Below the pieces are notes generated by a model, which was given only the letters and a program-made list of their open reading frames with translations, was not told where the DNA came from and made no database searches. From Streptomyces sp. 2131.1 (GTDB lineage Bacteria; Actinomycetota; Actinomycetes; Streptomycetales; Streptomycetaceae), in assembly GCF_900105515.1 (NCBI RefSeq), contig NZ_FNSY01000001.1:310001-374000 (forward strand): a stretch of 64,000 nt of DNA. Reading direction: 5' to 3'. Position numbers and translations under genes: made by a program. Shown here one piece after another: positions 8,562 through 16,598 of this stretch. Numbering within the stretch: position 1 is the stretch's first letter; each line of letters opens with the position of its first letter.

Positions 8562-9356
8562 TCAGGCGTGCGGGGCGGTGCGCCGGGCTATGAGGTGGAG
8601 CCGGTCGCCGGTCGCCGTGCCCGCAGGTGCGGCGCCTTCGCGCCAGGCGGGGTCGGTGCGCGGTCCGGGCCCGTCGTGCAGGGCCAGCACCTCGAATCCG
8701 GCCTCGGTGACGGTGCGGCGCAGCTCCTCGGGCAGCAGCAGGCGCCAGGCCGAGCGCTGTGCCACCGGGGGCGAGCCGTCGTCGGTGGTCCAGGTGCGGG
8801 AGCGGTGCAGGAGGCGTGCGGCGGCGTCCACGCGCAGCCGGGTGACGGAGCGGTAGGTGACGCCTTCATGGGTGAAGGCGTGGGCGGCGGGGGCGTTGTC
8901 GAGGTGGGCGTGCCCCAGGAAGTAGGCGCCGTTGCGCATCTCCGCGACGAGCAGCCCGCCGGGTGCGAGCGCCCGGCGGCAGGAGGCGAGGAAGCCGTCG
9001 AGTTCGGCGTCGGTCCGGCAGTACAGCAGCGCGCTGTCCAGACAGGCCACGGTGTCGAAGCTTTCCGCTCCGAGGTCGAAGCGGCGCAGGTCGGCCGGGA
9101 CGTAGCGGGGGCCGGGGTGGTGCCGGGCGGCGTGCCGGAGCATGGCCTCGGAGAGGTCCGCGCCGGTCACCGTACGGCCCAGGGAGTGGAGGTGGGCGGC
9201 GTCGCGACCGGTGCCGCAGCCGATGTCCAGGACGCGTGGGCCGCTTCCGTGAAGACGCAGGCACTCCTCGGCCCAGCGTCCGGCGAGCCGTTCGGTGTCC
9301 GGGAAGCGCGCCTCGTACAGGGCCGGGTTGTCGGTGAGCAGGTTCCTGTCCTTCAC
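8562..9356 (-). CDS. Class I SAM-dependent methyltransferase
   Basis: 264 aa from GTG 9356, with GAGGGG a few bases upstream. Motif I is VLDIGCGTGRDAAHL (about residue 42), followed by the acidic motif II GADLSEAML and post-motif FDTVACLDSALLYCRTDAE. This is a small-molecule Rossmann methyltransferase. The start is 11 bp after the MFS stop, inside the operon. If the operon makes a metallophore, this enzyme would N- or O-methylate an intermediate. Nothing in the sequence identifies the acceptor. Confidence 0.88.
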   Translation of the reverse strand: MKDRNLLTDNPALYEARFPDTERLAGRWAEECLRLHGSGPRVLDIGCGTGRDAAHLHSLGRTVTGADLSEAMLRHAARHHPGPRYVPADLRRFDLGAESFDTVACLDSALLYCRTDAELDGFLASCRRALAPGGLLVAEMRNGAYFLGHAHLDNAPAAHAFTHEGVTYRSVTRLRVDAAARLLHRSRTWTTDDGSPPVAQRSAWRLLLPEELRRTVTEAGFEVLALHDGPGPRTDPAWREGAAPAGTATGDRLHLIARRTAPHA

Positions 9357-9367
9357 GGCCGTCCCCC

Positions 9368-10630
9368 TCACGCACGGGCCGGCACGGGTACCGGCCTTCC
9401 GGGCAGGGCCCCGACGCGGTGCAGTCGGGCGACGGCGGCCGCCGAGGCGAGCCCGAGGCCCAGGCAGCACGCCCACGGCAGCCACCCGGCTCCCGTGCGC
9501 GCACCGGTGTCCATGGTCCAGCCGACGGCCGCGTTGCCCAGGGCTGCCGCGATGCCGGAGACGACGTAGAAGACCCCGAAGTAGGTGCCGGTGAGCCGGG
9601 ACCGGCCGAACGCGGGCACCAGCTCCATCACGAAGGGCTGCGCGACCATGAGCCCGGTCTGGAGGAGCAGGGCTCCCACCAGGACCGGGACCATGCGCAG
9701 TGCGGCTTCCGGCATGTCCCCGGGGTCCGCGGCGGCACCCGATGTCACGAGCATGGGCGGGACGAAGGCGGCGGCCATCAGCGCGAGGCCGCCGCTGATC
9801 CAGCCCGCCCGGCTGCCCCGGCGGTGGAGCGCCCGCGTGACGCGCAGCTGGAGTCCGAGCCCGGCGAGCGTCGCCACGACGAGGACCGGGCCGGCGGCGC
9901 CGTCCCATCCAGTGGCGCGGCGGGCGCCCTCGGGGAGCAGCAGATAGAGCTGGCTCTCCAGCGCGATCATGGCCACCATCGCCAGGGCGAACGCCATGAA
10001 CGCCCGGTTCCCCACCACTTCGCGCCAGTCGGCGAGCACGCTCTCCTCGGCCGGCGCGACCTGTCCGGCCGGCAGCATCAGGGCTTGGGCTACGGTCAGG
10101 AGCGCGAACAGCCCGGCCGCCGTCAGGGCCGCGGCCCGGAAGTCGACGAGAAGGAGCGCGCTGCCGAGGAGGGGCCCGACGAGGGCGCCGGTCGTCGCGA
10201 ACACGTTGAACAGGGCGAACGCCTCGGCCTTGCGCTCCCCCGCCTCCTGGGCGAGGTAGGCGCGGACGGCCGGATTGAACAGGGCGCCCGCGAGTCCGCT
10301 GAGCACGGAGGCGGTCAGCAGCACGGCCGTCCCGCCGCCGAGGGCGAACAGGCCGAAGCCCACGGTCCGCAGGGCGCAGCCTGCGGTGATCACCCCCCGT
10401 GCGCCCAGCCGGTCCGCGGCCGAGCCACCGATGACGAAGAGTCCCTGCTGGCTGAGGTTGCGCACCCCGAGCACGGTGCCGACGGCTGCGGCGGACATGC
10501 CGAGGTCGCGGCTCAGGTGGACGGCGAGGTAGGGGATGAGCAGGTAGAAGCCGGTGTTGACGCCGAATTGGTTGACCAGCAGGAGGCGGACGGCCGGGCT
10601 GAAGCTTCGGATCTCGCGCCAAGTCGTCAC
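9368..10630 (-). CDS. MFS transporter, likely exporter
   Basis: 420 aa, about 12 TM helices, from GTG 10630, overlapping the epimerase stop by GTGA. Motif A of the MFS is seen after TM2 as GGSAADRLGARGVI. TM segments include FGVNTGFYLLIPYLAVHL and LMVAQPFVMELVPAFGRSRLTGTYFG. It resembles drug/siderophore efflux MFS proteins such as those beside other metallophore genes. Its position between the biosynthetic enzymes and the importer argues for export of the apo-product. It could alternatively be an unrelated drug exporter, but the translational coupling makes this less likely. Confidence 0.9.
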   Translation of the reverse strand: MTTWREIRSFSPAVRLLLVNQFGVNTGFYLLIPYLAVHLSRDLGMSAAAVGTVLGVRNLSQQGLFVIGGSAADRLGARGVITAGCALRTVGFGLFALGGGTAVLLTASVLSGLAGALFNPAVRAYLAQEAGERKAEAFALFNVFATTGALVGPLLGSALLLVDFRAAALTAAGLFALLTVAQALMLPAGQVAPAEESVLADWREVVGNRAFMAFALAMVAMIALESQLYLLLPEGARRATGWDGAAGPVLVVATLAGLGLQLRVTRALHRRGSRAGWISGGLALMAAAFVPPMLVTSGAAADPGDMPEAALRMVPVLVGALLLQTGLMVAQPFVMELVPAFGRSRLTGTYFGVFYVVSGIAAALGNAAVGWTMDTGARTGAGWLPWACCLGLGLASAAAVARLHRVGALPGRPVPVPARA

Positions 10631-11685
10631 GGTCGCACCCCCGCTGCGGCGAGCTCCTGGCTCGGATGTACGCCGAGTCCCGGCCGGGCGCTCGCGCGTA
10701 CGGTTCCGTCGTCGCCGCCGATGCCGGTCCAGGGGTCGTGGGCGAGCAGGAGGTGTCCGTCCAGGTCGGTCCACCGGGCGCGGTCGGCGAGGTGGACGGC
10801 GGGGGCGATGCCGAGTGAACTGGCGGTGAGGCAGCCGAGCATGAGATCCGTTCCGCTTCCGGCGATCAGGCCGGCGATGCGCAGGGCGGCGCCGGGGCCG
10901 CCGCATTTGGCGAGCTTGACGTTGATGCCGTGGACGCGGCCGGCGAGGCGGCGGGCGTCCTCGAAGGACACCGCGTCCTCGTCCGCGATCACCGGCAGCG
11001 GTGAGCGCGCGGCGAGGCGGGCAAGACCTCCGGGGTCGCCGGGCGCGACGGGCTGTTCGACGGCCTCGACGCCCAGTTCGGCGAAGCGGCCGAGCAGCCG
11101 GGGCGCGGCGGAGGCGCTCCAGCCGCCGTTCGGGTCGAGCAGCAGCCGCGCTCCGGGGGCGGCGGCGCGTACGGCGCGGACCCGTGCGATGTCGTCCTCG
11201 GGGTCGGGCGATCCGGCCTTGACCTTGAGGACCGTGAACCCCCGGTACGCGAGGCGGGTGGCGAGGGCGGCGGCCCGGGCGGGCGTGGTGATGCCGATGG
11301 TCCGGGCGGTGGCGGCCGTGGGTGTGGTGGAGGCGCCGAGCAGCCGGTGCACGGGCTTTCCGGCGCGTTTGCCTGCGAGGTCGAGGAGCGCGGATTCCAC
11401 GGCGGCCGTGACGGCCGGAGGCTCGCCGGTGGTGTCCTCGGGCAGGGCGGCGAGGGCGGTCTCGGGATCGGGGAGACGGGCGAGTTCCCGGGAGCACCGG
11501 TGCAGCCACTGGTGCAGGGACGCGGTGTCGAGCCCGTAGTACACGCTGGTGACCGCTTCGCCGTGGCCGTGGAGCCCCTGGTGCTCGACGGTCAGCCTGA
11601 CGGCGTGCCGGGCGGTCGTGGTGGACCGGGAGATCCGCAGCGGCTCGGCGAGCCGCAGCTCCGTGGTGCGGACGGTGCACTTCAT
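10627..11685 (-). CDS. Enolase-superfamily enzyme, dipeptide-epimerase-like
   Basis: 352 aa from ATG 11685. The capping domain (about 1-115) is followed by a TIM barrel. Catalytic residues of the muconate-lactonising/Ala-Glu epimerase subgroup can be read: KVK (second Lys base, in GFTVLKVKAG), metal ligands Asp in LLLDPNGGW, Glu in VEAVEQPV, Asp in VIADEDAVS, and the opposite-face Lys in INVKLAKCGG. This set epimerises or racemises alpha-carbons of amino acids or dipeptides (L-Ala-D/L-Glu epimerase type). Within this operon it would invert a stereocentre of the ligase product or an amino-acid precursor. It overlaps its neighbours on both sides (ATGA, GTGA). Confidence 0.88.
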   Translation of the reverse strand: MKCTVRTTELRLAEPLRISRSTTTARHAVRLTVEHQGLHGHGEAVTSVYYGLDTASLHQWLHRCSRELARLPDPETALAALPEDTTGEPPAVTAAVESALLDLAGKRAGKPVHRLLGASTTPTAATARTIGITTPARAAALATRLAYRGFTVLKVKAGSPDPEDDIARVRAVRAAAPGARLLLDPNGGWSASAAPRLLGRFAELGVEAVEQPVAPGDPGGLARLAARSPLPVIADEDAVSFEDARRLAGRVHGINVKLAKCGGPGAALRIAGLIAGSGTDLMLGCLTASSLGIAPAVHLADRARWTDLDGHLLLAHDPWTGIGGDDGTVRASARPGLGVHPSQELAAAGVRP

Positions 11686-12749
11686 CGGTGCTCCCGGGGG
11701 TCGGTGACGGTGGTGCAGCGGGTCCAGCCCGTGGCCTCCGCCGCCCGGGGGTGTGCGATCTCGACGGGCCGGGTCGCGGTGGCGCCGGCCCGGAGGCCGT
11801 GCAGGGCGTTGAAGCCGTCGTCGAAGACGCTGCCGAGGTAGCGGTGGGGGCCGTCGGGGAAGACGGTCACGACGACCGCGTCCGGGTGCACGCGCGCGGC
11901 CCAGGCGGCGACGAGGGCAACGGCACCCGTGCTCCAGCCGCCGCTGACGAAGCTGCCCCTGGCGAGCCTGCGGCAGCTGTCGGCGGCCTCGGCCGGGCCG
12001 ACCCAGTGGACCTCGTCGAAGCGGTCGTGGGCGACGTTGCGGGGATGGATGCTGCTGCCCAGGCCGCGCATGAGCCGGGGGCGGGCGGGCTGGCCGAAGA
12101 TCGTGGAGCCGGTGGCGTCCACGCCGATCAGCCGCAGCGCGGGCCACTGCCCGCGCAGCCCGGCGGCGATCCCGGCGCTGTGGCCGCCGGTGCCGACGCT
12201 GCACACCAGCACGTCCACGCGGTCGAGCCGGCCGGCGATCTCGGCGGCGAGCGTGGCGTAGCCCGCCGTGTTGTCCGGGTTGTTGTACTGGTCGGGCCAG
12301 TACGCGTCCGGCAGCGTGGACAGCAGCTCGCGGAGCCGGGCGAGGCGTGCCGCCTGCCAGCCGCCCCGGTCGGCGGGCCGGTCGACGAGCTCCAGCCGGG
12401 CGCCGTGGGCGCGCAGCAACTGCCGCATGGACGGTTCGAGTTCGGCGTCGCCCACCAGGACGACGGGGTGGCCGAGTGCCTGGCCCGCGAAGGCGAGCCC
12501 GATGCCGAGTGTGCCGGACGTGGACTCCACGACCGGTGCGCCGGGCAGGAGTTCGCCGCGTTCCTCGGCGCCCTGAAGCATCGACACGGCGGCGCGTGCC
12601 TTCATGCCGCCCACCCCGAAGCCTTCGAGCTTGGCCCAGAAGCCGGGGTGCGGACAGGGCAGGGGCACGGTGATACGGGCGAGCGGGGTGCGTCCGACCA
12701 GGCCGAGCAGTTCGCGGTTGCCGGTGGGGCGCAGGAGTGCGGTGGTCAC
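11682..12749 (-). CDS. Cysteine-synthase-like PLP enzyme (SbnA-like beta-replacement)
   Basis: 355 aa fold-type II PLP enzyme from GTG 12749. The motif GFGVGGMKARAAV holds the probable Schiff-base Lys. ESTSGTLGIGLA is the Asn-loop region; in SbnA and cysteine synthases the loop reads SGN, here SGT. VGTGGHSAG is the phosphate-binding glycine loop. Such enzymes eliminate an activated Ser (O-acetyl- or O-phosphoserine) and add a nucleophile. SbnA makes the diaminopropionate precursor of staphyloferrin B, and related enzymes serve other metallophores. The unusual loop suggests a non-housekeeping nucleophile. No serine acetyltransferase gene is adjacent, which argues against ordinary cysteine synthesis. 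Confidence 0.85.
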   Translation of the reverse strand: MTTALLRPTGNRELLGLVGRTPLARITVPLPCPHPGFWAKLEGFGVGGMKARAAVSMLQGAEERGELLPGAPVVESTSGTLGIGLAFAGQALGHPVVLVGDAELEPSMRQLLRAHGARLELVDRPADRGGWQAARLARLRELLSTLPDAYWPDQYNNPDNTAGYATLAAEIAGRLDRVDVLVCSVGTGGHSAGIAAGLRGQWPALRLIGVDATGSTIFGQPARPRLMRGLGSSIHPRNVAHDRFDEVHWVGPAEAADSCRRLARGSFVSGGWSTGAVALVAAWAARVHPDAVVVTVFPDGPHRYLGSVFDDGFNALHGLRAGATATRPVEIAHPRAAEATGWTRCTTVTDPREHR

Positions 12750-13579
12750 CGGGTGCCTCCGTACTGGTGGATGGTGCCGGGGCCGCCGTCGAGCCAGAAG
12801 AAGGGGTACGGCTCCGCGGACACGGCGGTGACCCCGGCGCCGATGAGCCGGGGCAGCACGGCGCTGCCCGTCTGGGCGAACATCACGAGCGGCTTGCCGT
12901 GCCGCAGGGCATGGGTCCTGAGCTCCTCGAAGCTGCCGTTGCCGAGGGTCATCCCGGAGGCGAGGACGGCGTCGCAGCGCGGGAGCAGGTCCGAGGCGTT
13001 GCCGCGTACCGGCTCGCCCCACTCCGTGGTGCCGCCCTTGAGGTCGCAGGGCACGTACCGCAGTCCGCGCTCGCGCAGCTCCTCCAGGAGCGAGTTGACC
13101 ACCCCGACGACGAGCACGGTGCGGCCGGGCGGGAGGTCCAGCAGGCCGACGACTGCGCGGGCCCTGGCCCGGGACTTCTCCAGGGAACCTCCTGCGGGCA
13201 GCGGCAGCGGCCGGGCGCCCGAGGCGGGTCCGTGGGGCAGGGCGTGCATGAGGAAGGCGTCGAGCGCGGCGATCCGTACCGGCCGCAGCGGGTGGGCGAG
13301 GAGCGTGGCGGCATCGGTGCCGACGCAGTCGTCGGCCGTGCCTTCGGGCAGCTCGTCCGGCTCGACCGCGCAGGAGCCGACGGCAGCGGCGATGCGCAGG
13401 CTCAGCACCTCGTTGCGGTAGCCGCCGGCCCGTCCCGTATGCCTGACGGACTGGCGGGTGGTGAACGCGGTGCTGACGCGGAGGGTCCTCGGGTCGTGCC
13501 CGTACGCGCCGGCCAGGGCCCGGGACACGAGCTCTTCGCAGGAGCCGGGGGCCGGGGCAGTGGCGGTGTGCGCGGTCAT
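12746..13579 (-). CDS. Rossmann-like / DUF364-type putative metal-chelation protein
   Basis: 277 aa from ATG 13579. The N-terminal half resembles DUF4213, with conserved NEVLSLRIAAAVGSCAVEP and the phrase AALDAFLMHALP. The C-terminal half is the DUF364 Rossmann-like region: VLVVGVVNSLLEELRERG, then SDLLPRCDAVLASGMTLGNGSFEEL and KPLVMFAQTGSAVLPRLIGAGV. DUF364 proteins are linked to heavy-metal chelation by structural annotation, but no reaction is established. The gene is ATGA-coupled to the ATP-grasp gene upstream and GTGA-coupled to the PLP enzyme. A role as a dehydrogenase or condensing enzyme of the pathway is possible; I cannot assign one. Confidence 0.75.
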   Translation of the reverse strand: MTAHTATAPAPGSCEELVSRALAGAYGHDPRTLRVSTAFTTRQSVRHTGRAGGYRNEVLSLRIAAAVGSCAVEPDELPEGTADDCVGTDAATLLAHPLRPVRIAALDAFLMHALPHGPASGARPLPLPAGGSLEKSRARARAVVGLLDLPPGRTVLVVGVVNSLLEELRERGLRYVPCDLKGGTTEWGEPVRGNASDLLPRCDAVLASGMTLGNGSFEELRTHALRHGKPLVMFAQTGSAVLPRLIGAGVTAVSAEPYPFFWLDGGPGTIHQYGGTR

Positions 13580-14832
13580 CGGGTCACCACCCGGGGGGTG
13601 AGGGCCGCCAGCAGTGCTTCCACGCGGTCCCGGGCGCCCGGCCCCTCGGTGTCGCCGGCCATCACATGCCCGAGGTATTCGTTGTTGCTGCCCGCGGCGG
13701 TGACCCGGGTGCCGGGTGCCGCGAGGCTGAGCTCCAGCACGTCGCGGGCCTCGCCGACCGTGTCGCCGCCGTCGATGCCGTCCAGCACTCCCCCGGTTCC
13801 GGGCACCAGGAAGCCGATGGCGGCGCTGCGCAGTCCGGTGTCGTGCGGTCGCAGGTCCGGCTCCCGGCCGAGGGCGACGTCGACGCAGGCGGCGGCGATG
13901 TCGATGCCGGTCACATGCCGGACGAGTTCGGTGATGCGGTTGCCGGCCGGGCGGGGGTTGACCTCCACCACGCGGGGACCGGCGGTCGTCAGCTTGATCT
14001 CGGTGTGCGCGACGACGTCGTCCAGGCCCAGCGCCTCGATCGCGCGGACCGCCGTGTCGCGGGCCGCGCGGGCGTCCTGTCCGGTGAGGGCCGCCGGGAA
14101 CATGTGCCCGGTCTCCACGAAGGCCGGTGCGCCGCCGATGCTCTTGTCGGTCACCCCGATCACCTGCGTCCTTCCCCGGTGGGTGACGGTCTCCACGCTG
14201 ACCTCGGGGCCGTGCAGCAGCTCCTCCAGCAGGACGACGGGGGAACGGCGTTGGCCCCGCGCGTTGACCGGGAAGTCGGCGAGCGCGCGGTGGGCCTCGG
14301 CGAGCTGTGCCTCGTCGTCGACGCGGCGCACCAGCATCCCGGCGCACAGATCGACCGGCTTGACGACCAGCGGCAGGCCGATCCGTGCCGCCGCCTTCGC
14401 GGTCTCGGCCCAGTCGGCGCAGACCGCGTAGCGCGGTCCCGGTACTCCGGCGCGGGCGAGGACGTCCCGGGTGGCGTCCTTGCGGCAGGCGCTCTCCATC
14501 GCCTCGGGCGCCGGGCCGGGCAGGCCCAGCCGGGCCGCGATGCGGGCGGCGAGCGGCAGGTAGTAGTCGCAGGACGAGACCACGGCGTCGAACCCCAGCG
14601 CCTGGTGGGCCCGTTCGGTGAACGGCAGCAGCCGGTCGGGGTCGTTGGTGGGGGCGGTCAGGATGTTCCGGGCCGTGAGCAGCGGGTGCCGGGCGCCCTC
14701 GGGCGCCGAACGCAGGTAGTGGTGCAGATCGCGGGTGAGGAAGGTGAATTCGTGCCCGCCCTCCCGGATGGCTCTGGGCAGCAGTCTGCTCATCGACCCG
14801 ACCCAGCTCTCGACCATCAGCAGATGAGCCAC
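13576..14832 (-). CDS. ATP-grasp amino-acid ligase, first gene of the operon
   Basis: 418 aa, GTG start at 14832 preceded by an A/G-rich AGGGGGAG site. Pre-ATP-grasp domain about 1-110, ATP-grasp about 115-320: LPLVVKPVDLCAG (nucleotide-binding Lys), VVLLEELLHGPEVSVETV, then the Mg/ATP pair TEIKLTTAGPRVVEVNPRPAGNRITE. The C-terminal domain (about 325-418) resembles those of carnosine-synthase and alanine-anticapsin-ligase relatives (GFLVPGTGGVLDGIDG). These enzymes join two amino acids through an acyl-phosphate. The operon lacks an NRPS, so this ligase is the likely bond-forming step. It is the promoter-proximal gene, about 90 bp from the Fur/Zur-like site. Confidence 0.88.
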   Translation of the reverse strand: MAHLLMVESWVGSMSRLLPRAIREGGHEFTFLTRDLHHYLRSAPEGARHPLLTARNILTAPTNDPDRLLPFTERAHQALGFDAVVSSCDYYLPLAARIAARLGLPGPAPEAMESACRKDATRDVLARAGVPGPRYAVCADWAETAKAAARIGLPLVVKPVDLCAGMLVRRVDDEAQLAEAHRALADFPVNARGQRRSPVVLLEELLHGPEVSVETVTHRGRTQVIGVTDKSIGGAPAFVETGHMFPAALTGQDARAARDTAVRAIEALGLDDVVAHTEIKLTTAGPRVVEVNPRPAGNRITELVRHVTGIDIAAACVDVALGREPDLRPHDTGLRSAAIGFLVPGTGGVLDGIDGGDTVGEARDVLELSLAAPGTRVTAAGSNNEYLGHVMAGDTEGPGARDRVEALLAALTPRVVTR

Positions 14833-14915
14833 AACTCCCCCTCTTTACCGCACGGTTGCAGGATTCCGGGCACGCTCCTGCACACGGCCGGCAGGCTGCG
14901 CGCCCGGCTCCGCAT

Positions 14916-14944
14916 ACGTTAACGACAATCGTTTTCATTGTCAC
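14916..14944 (-). promoter_or_regulatory. Promoter with overlapping Fur-family (Zur-like) operator
   Basis: On the minus strand GTGACA (14944-14939) and TAACGT (14921-14916) are separated by 17 bp, a good -35/-10 pair. Between and over them is the inverted repeat GACAAT-N7-ATTGTC (14924-14942). By eye it matches 14 of 19 positions of the Fur consensus, and TGAAAACGATTGTCG within it resembles actinobacterial Zur boxes (TGAAAATGATTTTCA type). A repressor bound here would occlude RNA polymerase. The ATP-grasp start is about 84 nt downstream of the -10. Zur versus Fur/Nur cannot be settled by eye. Confidence 0.65.
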
Positions 14945-15081
14945 CTAGGTTTCGGGCTCCCGTACCTTTCCACCGATTTGCGTGCGGCCGGCGGGCGCGG
15001 TTGATTGGAATGAGGTACGTGCTCCACCCGGGCACGAGACGGGTGACCGCCGTACGCCGCCTTCGATGTGGGGTGAGTCCC

Positions 15082-16374
15082 GTGCTGTTCGCCGACCGGG
15101 CCGACGCGGGCCGGCGTCTCGCCGAAGCTCTCGGCCCCCTCGCGCAGAGCGGCCCCGTCGTGCTGGGTCTGCCGCGCGGTGGCGTGCCGGTCGCCTTCCG
15201 CGTCGCGCAGGAACTCGGTGCGCCGCTCGACGTGATCGTGGTCCGCAAGCTCGGCGTGCCGCGCCACCCGGAGCTCGGCTTCGGCGCCATCGGGGAGGGC
15301 GGGGTCCGCGTCATCAGCGAGGACATCGTGCGCCGGGCCGGTGTGTCGGAGTTCGACATCGCCTCCGTCCAGCAGGCCGAGGAGACCGAACTCGCGCGCC
15401 GGGCCGGGGCATTCCGGGGCGACCGGCCCCGCATCCCCCTCGAAGGGCGCACGGTGGTCATCGTGGACGACGGCATCGCCACCGGCGCGACCGCGCTCGC
15501 CGCCTGCGCGGTGGCCCGTGCGCAGGGTGCCGCGCATGTGGTGCTGGCCGTGCCCGTCGCACCCCCGTCCGCGGCGGCCCGGCTGCGCGAGGAGGCGGAC
15601 GAGCTGGTCTGCCTGTCGGCGCCGGCCGGGTTCTCCGCGGTGGGCGAGTGGTACCGGGACTTCGAGCAGACCCCGGACGAGGAGGTCGTCACGCTCCTGG
15701 CCCGGGCCGCGCGCCACTCCGGGCCCCGGCTGACCAGCGATGTACTGGTGGAGGCCGGCGGGGTGGACCTGCCGGGCACCCTCACCCCGGCCGGCGACTC
15801 CGGAGCGCTCGTGGTGTTCGCCCATGGCTCCGGGAGCAGCAGGCACAGCCCGCGCAACCGGTCCGTCGCGGCTGCGCTGAACCGGGCCGGCCTGGGCACA
15901 CTGCTGTTCGACCTGCTCACCACGGACGAGGAGGCCGAGGGCGGCCACGTCTTCGACATCTCGGCGCTCTCCGGCCGCCTGGTGGACGCCGCGGCCTGGG
16001 TACGGGACCACTCCCCCGGGCCGCTCGGTGTGTTCGGGGCCAGCACGGGCGCCGCCGCCGCGCTCCAGGCGGCGGCCGTCGTCGGCGCGGACCGTGACAC
16101 GGGCATCGGCGCGGTCGTCTCGCGCGGCGGCCGGCCGGATCTCGCGGGCGCCCGCCTGGGCGAGGTCCGCTCGCCGACCCTGCTCCTCGTGGGGAGCCGG
16201 GACACCGAGGTGCTGGACCTGAACCGCCGGGCCCAGGCGGAACTGCGCTGCGAGAGCCGGCTCGACGTGATCCCGGGCGCGACGCACCTCTTCGAGGAGC
16301 CGGGCACGCTGGACCGGGTCGCCGAACGGGCCCGCGACTGGTTCACCGGCCACCTGACCGGCCGGACCGCCTGA
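15082..16374 (+). CDS. Phosphoribosyltransferase fused to alpha/beta hydrolase
   Basis: 430 aa from GTG 15082, preceded by GGGGTGA. The frame is open upstream with possible starts at GTG 15073 and ATG 15010. The N-terminal half (about 1-215) is a type I phosphoribosyltransferase-like domain with VVIVDDGIATGATA, the PRPP-binding loop. The C-terminal half (about 230-430) is a dienelactone-hydrolase-like domain: VVFAHGSGSSRHSPRNR (oxyanion/GSG region), GVFGASTGAAAAL (nucleophile Ser), SRGGRPDLAG, LLLVGSRDTEVLDLN and a final GATHLFEE His. Such fusions are known in actinobacteria and cyanobacteria but have no settled function. It is divergent from the metallophore-like operon. Confidence 0.85.
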   Translation: MLFADRADAGRRLAEALGPLAQSGPVVLGLPRGGVPVAFRVAQELGAPLDVIVVRKLGVPRHPELGFGAIGEGGVRVISEDIVRRAGVSEFDIASVQQAEETELARRAGAFRGDRPRIPLEGRTVVIVDDGIATGATALAACAVARAQGAAHVVLAVPVAPPSAAARLREEADELVCLSAPAGFSAVGEWYRDFEQTPDEEVVTLLARAARHSGPRLTSDVLVEAGGVDLPGTLTPAGDSGALVVFAHGSGSSRHSPRNRSVAAALNRAGLGTLLFDLLTTDEEAEGGHVFDISALSGRLVDAAAWVRDHSPGPLGVFGASTGAAAALQAAAVVGADRDTGIGAVVSRGGRPDLAGARLGEVRSPTLLLVGSRDTEVLDLNRRAQAELRCESRLDVIPGATHLFEEPGTLDRVAERARDWFTGHLTGRTA

Positions 16375-16527
16375 GCCGGGCGCACCCGATCGGCGGTTCC
16401 GACGACTTTTCCCGCACGAGGCAACCCCGGGTGCCGATGCGCGGTCTTGATCCACAGCAAGGCGGCACGCCGCACACTCGACGATCCTCGCCCCACCCCC
16501 CTGAGCACGTCCCGGAAGACCGGTCAA

Positions 16528-16559
16528 CTATGCGCTACATGTATACACGCACTGCATAG
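16528..16559. promoter_or_regulatory. Dyad-symmetric AT-richer element upstream of the TPR gene
   Basis: CTATGC (16528-16533) and GCATAG (16554-16559) are inverted with a 20-bp core containing ACATGTATACAC, itself partly palindromic (GTATAC). It is markedly less GC-rich than its surroundings and lies 40-70 bp upstream of the TPR gene start. It may be the promoter and/or an operator; no regulator can be assigned. Confidence 0.35.
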
Positions 16560-16598
16560 CCATGACTGGTCCGGACCGTGCCCGCGCGAAAGGTTTCC

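Noticed and set aside
14916..14944. Iron box (DmdR/IdeR type) in the operon promoter
   Set aside because: The TTAGGTTAGGCTAACC pattern is absent; the dyad fits the Fur/Zur type instead.
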